The notes beneath the pieces were generated by a model. The model saw nothing but the letters and a program-made list of their open reading frames with translations, was not told where the DNA came from and searched no databases. Below, in pieces: positions 35,590-46,600 of a stretch of 64,000 nt of DNA (position 1 is the stretch's first letter; every line of letters begins with the position of its first letter). Location: contig OX393576.1 in NCBI GenBank assembly GCA_947652605.1, positions 56,644,966-56,708,965 on the forward strand, in the 5' to 3' direction. Source of the DNA: Elmis aenea. Its lineage: Eukaryota; Arthropoda; Insecta; Coleoptera; Elmidae. Made by a program: the position numbers and the translations under genes.

Positions 35590-37249
35590 TGCTGCTTAAT
35601 TGTAAGTGTAATTTTTAAAAATATATACCTACCTTACTACTTATACAAACAAAAGATTATGATTTAAACAGCTACCCTTCATAATATATTAAACTGCATA
35701 ACTGCAATAAAATACCATGACACCACATATAAGTATTTCTTGATCTATCATTATACTTACTGCTAATGGTAATTTTTTTGTTAAAAGAACTAAAATGTGT
35801 TAAAAAGTTTTGTGGTTCCTGGATTGCTCTGAAAGCACTAATATCGTTTGAGGTTTCTCTGCACGTTATCAAAATTCCAGAAAGGCCTATCAGCTTTATA
35901 AAAGTTGAACAGATCATTTATATAAAAACTTGGAAGTTCTCAAACAATGAGTGACGACGTGTCAGAAACTTTTATATGGTATCGAGGTTGAGACTTTCTC
36001 AAATGCTTCTTTCGCACCGATTCCAAAGACTTTTTATCGAAGAGTTTAACATTTATAACTATCGTAATGGTTACAAAGGGATTTGTTTTATTATGTCGAC
36101 TTAACAATACAAGTTTTTTTATCGGAAGTTTTTGCGTAATATATAATTGTGCAACGACCTTTTAATTTTTGTGAGAATAATTTTAATAGCGCAGTTTTAA
36201 AATCGGGTAAATTCATTTAAATTATTATATTTACTTTTTATTCTTGGTGTTTAAGTTACCAACATTTATCAAGTTTTGGCGAGGCCCATAATGTGAATAA
36301 TTTAACAGCTGAGGCAGTTTTTAATGATTTTTTTAAATTATTTTCAGGTTTCGATAGCGACGTGTGATCCATCTGATTTCATGGTTTTACCTTCCAAAGT
36401 AGTAACTACTAGTTGGAACCCTGCACGTAGGCTTAAACACTTTGTATCAATATAACGAAATGTTTTTTTTTTTTTTTGTAAAGCGTTGCCATTTTGTTAA
36501 TTTTGAAAAAATATACTACTAAAAGACATATTTGTAAACACGCAAAAGGTACATTATAGTTTATAGTATATAAACTACTACAGTAGATAAAAATTTTATT
36601 GATTATTTTTAAAATTCATGCCATGGTAGATTTATATCAAATAGGAAAAAAGTTGTTTCTGCTCTACAAGTTTTCTTTTGCAGTGTATTTATTGTCTAAG
36701 AAATCTATTTACTTTTAATTTTTGATAAATATTTCATAAGTTTAATAATACATTTAAAAAAAGAACTGTTTGGTTGGGTTTAGATACTCGATTAAAGTTT
36801 GTATATTCTCTTAAGCCCTGAAACCCAATTAAAACCAGACGTTTTAAGGCCTTTAAAATACAAAAAGTTAGCAGAAAAAAATGTAAATTCCAAATATTCT
36901 TGACACGTTGTTATTGGAATTAAGTTTTATTTCGCAACTTTAGGGAATATTTAATTTCCTGTATAAATTAAATTTTGAAGCATTGTTTCTGATTAAAATG
37001 TATCCTATTTTAGTTTAATCAGTATATTTTTGCATTGAAATTCCTAAAAAAATTTAGAGAAATTTGTGTAATCGGTTAATGTTTTTTTAATCCATGCCCG
37101 TAAGGTTTTAAAGTGAATTTTAAACAAACCCCGAATGATTATCTTAAATATTCCAAGATTTATTTTCTCATTTGCAGTTGTTAAAAAACTGTGTGTTTTT
37201 GTGTTTTATTTTTTTGGGGTTTTTATATTAATAAATAGCCATATTTGCA
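35590..37249. other. No feature recognised
   Basis: AT-rich, with T-runs near 36460; no gene or element identified. Confidence 0.4.
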
Positions 37250-37815
37250 GTCACACCAATTAGTCGGGTAAAAGGCCTAGTTTACATCACATAGCCTTGA
37301 CTAAAAGTTTAAAGTGCCAATAGATCCTAGGTGAATTTTAGGTGTACATGGCATTTTTCAAATCAAAATATACGTAACGAATAGCAGTATTTTTTATTTA
37401 TAAAATAACCGCGTGTTTCGTTATGCTGAACTTCTTTCAGTTTGAGTTTTACATTTTGCAAGAAAGATTGTTTGAGTTATGTGGACATGTAATAAAAAGT
37501 CTTGGATAGTTTATTGTATTTAAGGCAGTATTCCTTTGCATGTCAAATTAAAAATTATATATTATGTACTATGTGCTATGTTAATGTTAATGTATATATA
37601 TATTTTGCAAGAAAGATTGTTTGAGTTATGTGGACATGTAATAAAAAGTCTTGGATAGTTTATTGTATTTAAGGCAGTATTCCTTTGCATGTCAAATTAA
37701 AAATTATATATTATGTACTATGTGCTATGTTAATGTTAATGTATATATATATATATATGTCTTGTACAATACTACTACAATATAAATAAAGGAATATTTG
37801 AATTTGAATTTGAAT
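37250..37815 (+). mobile_element. Probable LINE 3' tail
   Basis: The sequence ends in ATATAAATAAAGG, a polyadenylation-like AATAAA, and then a short TTGAAT repeat (TTTGAATTTGAATTTGAA), a tail style of insect LINEs. No coding part precedes it. It contains a 149-bp tandem duplication. Confidence 0.4.
37453..37750 (+). repeat. 149-bp tandem duplication
   Basis: 37453-37601 and 37602-37750 are the same 149 bases, beginning ATTTTGCAAGAAAG and ending in a TA-rich run; I see no internal difference. Confidence 0.97.
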
Positions 37816-37944
37816 GTATTTTTTGTTTTACTATAAATGTTGTTATTAAAGCCAAAATTTAACTTTTTAAGAATTATATGACGTTATATGTTTTGATTTA
37901 GATAATGTCAATATACTTCGCTTAAGCACATCAAAGGTACTGTA

Positions 37945-38573
37945 CAGGGTGGACCAAATACGATGGGATTACATGGGTATCTCGCTTAATAGTCAAGATA
38001 AAGAAACGATTAAATTACCAAAAATCTGCAGTTTTTTGTGACAAACTCGAAACAGTTTTCATAAATATTCTATCATTTCATGTTTTTGAGCTATTAGAGA
38101 AAAACTGTTTTTTTTTGTCATATTTATAATGTGTCATAATCTCCTTTATTTTTGTTAATATCCAAAAAGTTTAAGTAGATTATTTTAAAATATTTTTATG
38201 TAGATTTTGATAGTAGATACTAATAAAAAAAAATTACGCTTCTCGTTAGAAAGTTATGACACACTTATCTTTATTAAATGGAAGCTATAGTTGGCTATGA
38301 CCTATTAATACCTATTCTTTATTTTTTTCCCATTCCAAATATATGAGGATTGATATATTTAAATTCAATAATACGCAAGTTACAAAGGGTTTTCATTTTT
38401 TTTTTGGATGAAAAATAAAAAGTAGGCTGCGAAAACAAAAATAAAACAAGAAAAACCCTGTATGTTTGAAACAAAATTTAAAATGTAGCCCTTATTGGCT
38501 TACATAATCTAACTGCTACCTATAGAAGTTGGAGAATGTATAAACTCCGTGGCGTCCTCCGTGATTCACCCTG
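37945..38573. mobile_element. CAGGGTG-ended MITE or composite of two
   Basis: The left end CAGGGTGGACCAAATACG has TA at 37943-37944; the right end GATTCACCCTG has TA at 38574-38575. Beyond the first bases the two tips differ, and a further inward tip (AAAACCCTGTATG) lies near 38455, so two MITEs may be joined. The middle resembles the arms at 34.3 kb. Confidence 0.5.
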
Positions 38574-38575
38574 TA

Positions 38576-39860
38576 TACATTAATAAAATACGTAAAATAT
38601 TGTTCCATCAAAGGCTAGGGGGCTGTCTGTTTATGCCCCTTCTCCAAGCCTGCCTATTTTGATTTGATCAAATTTTCTACTTTTTATAATTCTTCATAAT
38701 CCCTCATTCCACGATCTTTTTCTACATGACCGTTTTTGTGTACCTACCGTAATATCAAATTATTTAAGTTGATTTACCTGTTCATACTACCGTTTCGTCG
38801 TTTATGAGTGCTGCAAATTTTTGTTTACTTTTTACCAAGTGCGCCGTTTTTCTTAGACTTACTTGTAATCGCCATTAAGATTTTGTGAAAAATCTTCTTT
38901 ACCATGAACCCCAGTGCAAACGCATCTTGAGCCAGCTCTAAAGATCTAGAGGTCTAGAGATCTACCATTATGAGGACCTATTCAACCATTTTATTTATTT
39001 GTAGTCTTAAGTTGTTTAAAAATGCATTTTTTATCATCAAAATTCAAGATTATGTAAATACTTTTTGTTTTGAATTAGCTCTAATTTCTGCACCATTAAA
39101 GTTCATTTAACGCTTATTTTTTTATGTAAAAGTAAAAGTAATAAGCAACGGTGATTCGCGTATTACTACTACAACTGCGTAACCATTTTATGGCAACCTT
39201 TTAACAAGAATTTATTTCGCTTGCAGAGGCAGCTGTGACAGTAAAAAAGCCATCAAAACGGCCCTAGTCGTTTAAAGCTCTTGTTCAACAGATTTAATCT
39301 TCTGGAATGGACATAAATATTGGGATAAGCAATGACTGAGATTCATTTACATATCACTTTTAAGTTAATAAAATTTTCAACAGACTGTCTGAGCGGATGT
39401 CTTTTTGAAGCTGCCAATATGTTGGTAATATTTTAATAAGCTTTAATAAGTATCGTACAAATCGCAAATAGTAGTTTGATAGTATTTATGTGGTAGCACA
39501 TGTAAGTTATCGATTTTAAAGCTTAATAAAAAGGTCTTTCGTAAATGTAATCGTCTTAAGATTTCTAAAGTAGTTTCACAGCTAATAACACTAAAGTCGG
39601 TCGTGCACCGTTTTAGTAGTTCGTCGTTTTCAGCTACGTATTTAAGTGTAATAACATTTTATTGCCGCAATGCTGTATGCTTAGGATGATTATTTCGTGT
39701 AGTTTGTACAAAAATGTAATATGTTTCTTGCAAAAGAATTGCCAACTGCTGTATTGCATGTGTCGTGCGACTTTATACACTGAAAATAATATTTTTTTTA
39801 ATACTGCTTTTTTGAAAGTGTATCAAAATACATACTTTTATGTATTGCAATTAATAATAG
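38576..39860. other. No feature recognised
   Basis: AT-rich sequence; nothing identifiable. Confidence 0.4.
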
Positions 39861-39866
39861 AAAAGA

Positions 39867-40575
39867 AGGTGGTAATATGAAACCCTGCTAGTAATATGGA
39901 ACCCCCAGTTAACTGGTATCTGCATCTATTACCAAATACATAAATGTCAAATAACACCCATGGCGAAAACCATATACGAAAATTCAGCACAAAAAAACGC
40001 GGTAAAAATCGAATACTTTGAGTTAATGTGAATGAGCACAAAACAAAAGATATTTTGTCAATTTCTGCCAGAATAAAGATCAATTATATGCAATACTTTA
40101 TATGGTTTTTTGACTTTGCCAGGCAGTGTCATCAAAACCTAATAAGTAAATTTCCATTTAATTAACTGGTAGAAATTACCTATACTAGGCGATATAAAAT
40201 GGCATGAAATTTTGTTAATATGGAACTCACTCAGCGTTGGTAATATGGAACCGGATTCCATGTTATATTCAGAGGTTCCATATTACGAATTCGAATGTGG
40301 CCCTTATGATTTGCTGAACTTTTTGGCCAAGCCTATGTGAAGTGCCAAACAGCTAGTATAACAATAAATGGTTTTCTGAAGACCAAAAAAGAGAACTGTG
40401 GATTCAACATATTATGAGCAACTTATGGGCACATAGTGAATGTTCTGGATGTGAAAAATACGCTTATGTTTGTAACTTTTGTCTCGAAGCAATTTATTTT
40501 TCTAATGATTATGTTAATATATGTGTTTTTATTCGAATATACTGACTTTTTTAGTGATTCCATATTACCAGCATA
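39867..40575 (+). mobile_element. pogo-like element with GGTAATATGGAACC repeats
   Basis: GGTAATATGAAACC at about 39870 and, inverted, GATTCCATATTACC near 40557-40570 mark the probable ends. Further copies occur near 39889, 40215, 40238 and 40273 (inverted), and one outside near 40860. A pogo-type C-terminal zinc-finger remnant lies between. Target duplication is not clear. Confidence 0.5.
40365..40490 (+). pseudogene. pogo/jerky-type transposase C-terminal zinc finger, decayed
   Basis: The plus strand reads ELWIQHIMSNLWAHSECSGC, then AYVCNFC. Insect pogo-like transposases end in a PHD-like finger with a WIQC-C--W-H--C-G...C--C layout. Here the first two cysteines are replaced by His and Ser (WIQHIMS) while the later ones remain. 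The DDE domain is absent. Confidence 0.5.
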
Positions 40576-40579
40576 GTTT

Positions 40580-41630
40580 TTTCATATTTTTTAAGAGTAG
40601 TAGATACAGAGTATAAATGGTAGCAAATAACACCAGAATGCTGTGTAGCTACGGTTTGCAAGTTATCATATTTTTCCTAGGTTAAACATACGGATGCTTT
40701 AAATGGTTGACGAGCATTTGTTATGGAGATTTAGAAAAGGCAAAAAAAAAAAAGGTAATTATGACAGCGCGAAACATATTAGGCCTAGAATCTTTTTAAA
40801 ATCCTTATTAGTTACTTCTCCGATTCTGAAAATTTGGCGCACATTTTTTTTTTCAAATAAAGGTAATATGGAGGTTTTAAGAAAATGTACATTTTATGTT
40901 TTCATTGAGGTACTACGTAACAGGATGAATAATTGAAAATTTAAAACTGGATTGTTGTTGCGCGTGTACCTATTTGCGCCTTTTGAAATGCGATGCCATT
41001 TATAATTTGCCAAATCGAAATGAATAGAATAGTAAATCTCTAATTGTGACAATTAATGAAAATTCTCTTTAAAAATAACCAATATGCCTGTTCATCAAAT
41101 TTTTTCACAAATCTATTTTTCATGGTATTTTTTGGAATGATTTGAACGACCGTGCTTAATTAAAAGTTCATTAAAGCTATAAGCAAGACTTTGACGGAGT
41201 CGTTTTTATTAAAAGTGGGGTAAATTCATTTTATGTAATAGCGAGATACTTATGAGTTTGCGTTGCAATAGATTTGAAATATTGGTAAACACCAACAGAC
41301 AAATTTTATGTGTTTTGTGGTGTAAGATAATGAAAATTTATTATCCAATAGTGTTTAAGTATCAGTGCTGGTTGAAGAAACTAAAAATTTTGCTCTACCC
41401 AAAAGGACTTTTACAACTTTTACAATTATTGAATTATTATAAACATTAATCCTGTTTCATCCAATTTTGATCCAAGATGGACTCGAACTATTTTCAAAAT
41501 AAACCTGTTTGCAATATCGTTACTCATTACAACTTGTTTAAAACATATTTCTGACTTCTGAGCTTCTGACTATAGATTGTTTAGAGATAAAAATATCGTA
41601 TTGAGCTAAAGACTACCTATATGTATGGAC
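40580..41630. other. No feature recognised
   Basis: AT-rich sequence up to the target site of the nested hAT locus. It holds one extra GGTAATATGG motif near 40862. Confidence 0.4.
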
Positions 41631-42282
41631 TTTGTAATCAGGGATGGAATAACGTTTTAAATCGTTACGTTATTGTATAACGTTATTTATTATTTGTTTT
41701 CGTTACATAACGTTATAAATAACGTTAAAAAAATGAATTGTTATGTTATATAACGTTATATAACGTTACATAAATTATGATATACAGGGTGTTTCTTAAA
41801 TAATGCGAAAAAATTCGGAAGGTGATTCCTTATTGAAAATAAAGTGGGGTCTTTTATATAACAACTTTTTCTTAGACGTCTCCTTTCGCAGTTACACCCC
41901 CCTAAAGGGGAGCGGTAAAATTAGGTTTTTATTTTATTTCTCAAATTTATCTAAATGTAGGAGAATGATATTTGGTAGATGTTTTATACTTATTAAAAGG
42001 TTTCCCATAGTATTATTTTCAATCATCTTCCACCTTCATAGGGGGCTGATAAGTGCGACCCCTGTTGATTTTTAAATCAGAACTTTTCGGTGAGTTGAAA
42101 TTTTGCAAATTTTTTTTTGTTACTTTGATTTATTTAGAACCTTTTTTCATTCTTTAGTTTTTCTCGTAAATCTTACAGTTTTGAGTAAAAAATTAAATGA
42201 GTGAATATGATGTTTATGTTTATATTGAGTAGAATTGACGGGCGTTTTAGCGTTGTCGCCGCGTAAGCGTCAAAATGAATTA

Positions 42283-42500
42283 TAGCTGTATTACACTATA
42301 CAATTTCTTGTTCAAAAATTTTTATACTAGATTGTACAGCTGTTGCCAAGTTACAACACGTTTTATGTCGTAAACTGACACTTCGCGTATGTCAATTTAC
42401 GACATAAGACGTGTTGTAACTTGGCAACAGCTGTACAATCTAGTATAAAATTTCTTGAACAAAAAATTGTACAAGAAATTGTGTAATGTAATACAGCCTT
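42283..42500. mobile_element. 218-bp palindromic MITE flanked by TTA
   Basis: Two arms of about 100 bp pair nearly perfectly around GACACTTCGCGTATGTC near 42390. Shared blocks include TAGATTGTACAGCTGTTGCC. Tips TAGCTGTATTAC and GTAATACAGCCTT lie between TTA at 42280-42282 and 42501-42503. The copy at 56.7 kb reads GAATTACACCCGTC without the insert, proving insertion with a TTA duplication. A 3-bp TTA/TAA target suits PIF/Harbinger, but no transposase is present. Confidence 0.9.
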
Positions 42501-42631
42501 TTACACCCGTCACTTCTATCCAATATCGTTTTATATTGGAATATTTGATTTTTACTCAAAAACTGTAGGTTTAACGAGAAGAGTTAAATAAAAAAAAACT
42601 TCTAAATAAATCAAGTTTTTAAAGAAAATTT

Positions 42632-43384
42632 GGTATAACTTCACTTTAGCGGCAGTTGTCGAAAATTGATAAAATTTTGTGGGTTAATAAAACTAGACTT
42701 GCTGAACTCAAATATGTTAAAATTACTTGGCGCTCTCATTTAATAAGCGTAAAAATTCAATATAAAAGTTCCGTTTGACAGTTAGGTTAGGTTTTTTAAT
42801 TCGAATTTTCTCATATTAGGATGGCTAAATTATCTGTGTAAAGTGTACAAATATGATTATAAGGCATAAATGAAACTATATTTGTATTGATTTTGTGTTA
42901 AAATAAGCTTAAAATAACGTAAATCTTATAACATACCCAAGTACACAACTGTCATTTTTTGCCGTCTTGACTTACTTTTTCCACCTTTCTTGACCTTTCT
43001 GAGATAGTAAGGTGGACTCATTTAGATCTATAAGGATCAGATCAGTTTCAGTTGGAACTGAAATTTTAATTTTAAGCGACCCTTAATTTATTTTTTTAAC
43101 AAATAACTTGTAATTTGAGAGTGGTAGTTAATAATGCTGGTTGATTGACCTTATTTGACTCTCTTGAATTTCTGTGAAAAAACACTCATGAAACGTCATT
43201 TTCACAGACGTCATTTACTAAAATGGGATTAATTGGAATGCCTGAAGCGGCATTTTAAACATTTTATACACACAAACACATACGGAGATAATCAATATAT
43301 TTATAGCGAAAAAAAATTGGTGGCCACACACATAAGTTTAAAAATTGAATATTGTACAGCTGCACATCATCTTATTCCAAATTT
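42632..43384 (+). repeat. Left inverted arm of the satellite foldback
   Basis: Reverse complement of 49878-50629 with few mismatches. The inner end reads ATTGTACAGCTGCACATC then ATCTTATTCCAAATT, which resembles the start of a satellite monomer. Confidence 0.95.
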
Positions 43385-43631
43385 GTTTTACTGTAGCATT
43401 CCCCAATAATCTGCGTTAAAAACAAACCCTAACCAACCTCTAAGCTGACCCTCTGACCTCTGACGAAAGTAAACAGAATGGCTATGGAAGAATAGTGTTG
43501 CGCACAGCTGCACGCCATCTTATTCGTTACTTATTTTATTTTAGCGTTCCCCATTATTTATCTAAAAAAAAAAACTTTTACCGACCTCTTATCTGACTCT
43601 CTGAAGAAAGTAAACACACTGAGCAGAAATA
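43385..43631 (-). repeat. Two satellite monomers in reverse orientation
   Basis: They read TTAGCGTTCCCCATTATT and GTAAACACACTGAGCAGAAA, the reverse complement of the main array. The second includes GCGCACAGCTGCACGCC, combining the monomer GCGCAAC block with the arm's CAGCTGCAC. Orientation switches at about 43631. Confidence 0.9.
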
Positions 43632-46600
43632 AGATGACTTACGCAACACTGCATCATCGACATTCTGTTTATTTTCGTCAGAGGGTCAAGTTAGAGGTCG
43701 GTAAAAGTTTTTTTTTAAGATGAATAATGGAGAACGCTAAAATTAAACGAGTTACGAATAAGATCTCGTGCGCAACACTATTTCATCGACATTCTGTTTA
43801 TTTTCGTCATAGGGCAAGATTAAAGGTCGGTAAAAGTATTTTTTAAAAAGGTGAATAATGGGGAACGCTAAAATAAATCAAGTTACAAATAAGATCTCGT
43901 GCGCAACACTATTTCATCGACATTCTGTTTATTTTTGTCAGAGGGTCAGGTTAAAGGTCGGTAAAATTTTTTTTTTTAAGATGAATGATGGGGAACGCTA
44001 GAATAAAACAAGTTACGAATAAGATGACGTGCGCAACACTATTTCTGGTCAGTGTGTTTACTTTCATCAGAGGGTTAGGTTAGAGGTCGTTAAAAGTTGT
44101 TTTTTTTAAAGCTGAATAATGGGGAACGCTAAAATAATACAAGTTACTAATAAGATCTCGTGCGCAACACTATTTCATCGACATTCTGTTTATTTTCGTC
44201 ATAGGGCAAGATTAGAGGTGGGTAAAAGTTTTTTTTTAAGGTGAATAATGGGGAACGCTAAAATGAAACAACTTAAGAATAAGATGACGTGCGCAACACT
44301 ATTCCATCGACATTAAGTTTGTTTTCGTCAGAGGGTTAGGTTAGAGGTCGACAAAAGTTTTTTTTTTTGAAGATTAATAATGGAGAACGCTAAAATAAAA
44401 CGAGTTACGAATAAGATCTCGTGCGCAATACTATTTCATCGACATTTTGTTTATTTTCGTCAGAGGGTCAAGTTAGAGGTCGGTAAAAGTTTTTTTTTTA
44501 AAGATGAATAGTGGAGAACGCTAAAATGACACAACTTAAAAATTAGATGACGTGCGCAACACTATTCCATCAACATTCTGTTTATTTTCGTCAAAGGGTC
44601 AGATTAGAGGTCGGTAAAAGTTTTTTTTTTGAAGATTAATATTGGAGAACGCTAAAATAAATTGAGTTACGAATAAGATCTCGTGCGCAACACTATTTCA
44701 TCGACATTCTGTTTATTTTCGTCAGAGGGTCAAGTTAGAGGTCGGTAAAAGTTTTTTTTTTAAAGATGAATAATGGAGAACGCTAAAATTAACACTATTT
44801 TGTCGATATTCAGTTTATTTTCGTCAGGGGGTCCGGTTAGAGGTCGGTAAAAGTTGTTTTTTTAAAGATGAATAAAGGGGAACGCTTAAATAAAACGAAC
44901 TACGAACAAGATGACGTGCGCAACAGTATTCGCTCGACATTCTGTTTATTTTCGTTAGAGGGTCAGGTTAGGGGTCGGTAAAAGTTTTATTTTTTTAAAG
45001 ATGAATAATGGGTAACGCTAAAATAAAACAACTTAAGAATAAGATGACGTGCGCAACACTATTCCATCGACATTAAGTTTATTTTCGTCAGAGGGTTAGG
45101 TTAGAGGTCGACAAAAGTTTTTTTTTTTAAGATTAATAATGGAGAACGCTAAAATAAAACGAGTTGCGAATAAGATCTCGTGCGCAACACTATTTCATCG
45201 ACATTCTGTTTATTTTCGTCAGAGGGTCAAGTTAGAGGTCGGTAAAAGTTTTTTTTTTAAAGATGAATAATGGAGAACGCTAAAATGAAACAACTTAAGA
45301 ATAAGATGACGTGCGCAACACTATTCCATCGACATTCTGTTTATTTTCGTCAAAGGGTCAGATTAGAGGTCAGTAAAAGTTTTTTTTTTGAAGATTAATA
45401 TTGGAGAACGCTAAAATAAAACGAGTTACGAATAAGATCTCGTGCGCAACACTATTTCATCGACATTCTGTTTATTTTCGTCAGAGGGTCAAGTTAGAGG
45501 TCGGTAAAAGTTTTTTTTTTTAAGATGAATAATGGAGAACGCTAAAATTAAACGAGTTACGAATAAGATCTCGTGCGCAACACTATTTCATCGACATTCT
45601 GTTTATTTTCGTCATAGGGCAAGATTAAAGGTCGGTAAAAGTATTTTTTAAAAAGGTGAATAATGGGGAACGCTAAAATAAATCAAGTTACAAACAAGAT
45701 CTCGTGCGCAACACTATTTCATCGACATTCTGTTTATTTTTGTCAGAGGGTCAGGTTAAAGGTCGGTAAAATTTTTTTTTTTAAGATGAATGATGGGGAA
45801 CGCTAGAATAAAACGAGTTACGAATAAGATGACGTGCGGAACACTATTCCATCGGCATTCTGTTTATTTTCGTCAGAGATTCAGGTTAGATGTCTGTAAA
45901 AGTTTTATTTTAATGCTGAATAATGGGGAACGCTAAAATAAAATAAGTCATGAATAAGATGACGTGCGCAACACTATTTCTGGGCAGTGTGTTTACTTTC
46001 ATGAAAGAGTTAGGTAAGAGGTCGTTAAAAGTTTTTTTTTTTAAGCTGAAAAATGAATAAGATGTGCCTAACACTATTACATCGACATTCTGTTTATTTT
46101 CGTCAGAGAGGCAGGTTAGAGGTTGGTAAAGGTTTTTTTTTAAAGACGAATAATGGGGAACGCTAAAATAAAACAAGTTACGAATAAGATGACGTGCGCA
46201 ACACTATTTCTGGTCAGTGTGTTTACTTTCATCAGAGGGTTAGGTTAGAGGTCGTTAAAAGTTGTTTTTTTTAAAGCTGAATAATGGGGAACGCTAAAAT
46301 AATACAAGTTACTAATAAGATCTCGTGCGCAACACTATTTCATCGACATTCTGTTTATTTTCGTCATAGGGCAAGATTAGAGGTGGGTAAAAGTTTTTTT
46401 TTAAGGTGAATAATGGGGAACGCTAAAATGAAACAACTTAAGAATAAGATGACGTGCGCAACACTATTCCATCGACATTAAGTTTGTTTTCGTCAGAGGG
46501 TTAGGTTAGAGGTCGACAAAAGTTTTTTTTTTTGAAGATTAATAATGGAGAACGCTAAAATAAAACGAGTTACGAATAAGATCTCGTGCGCAACACTATT

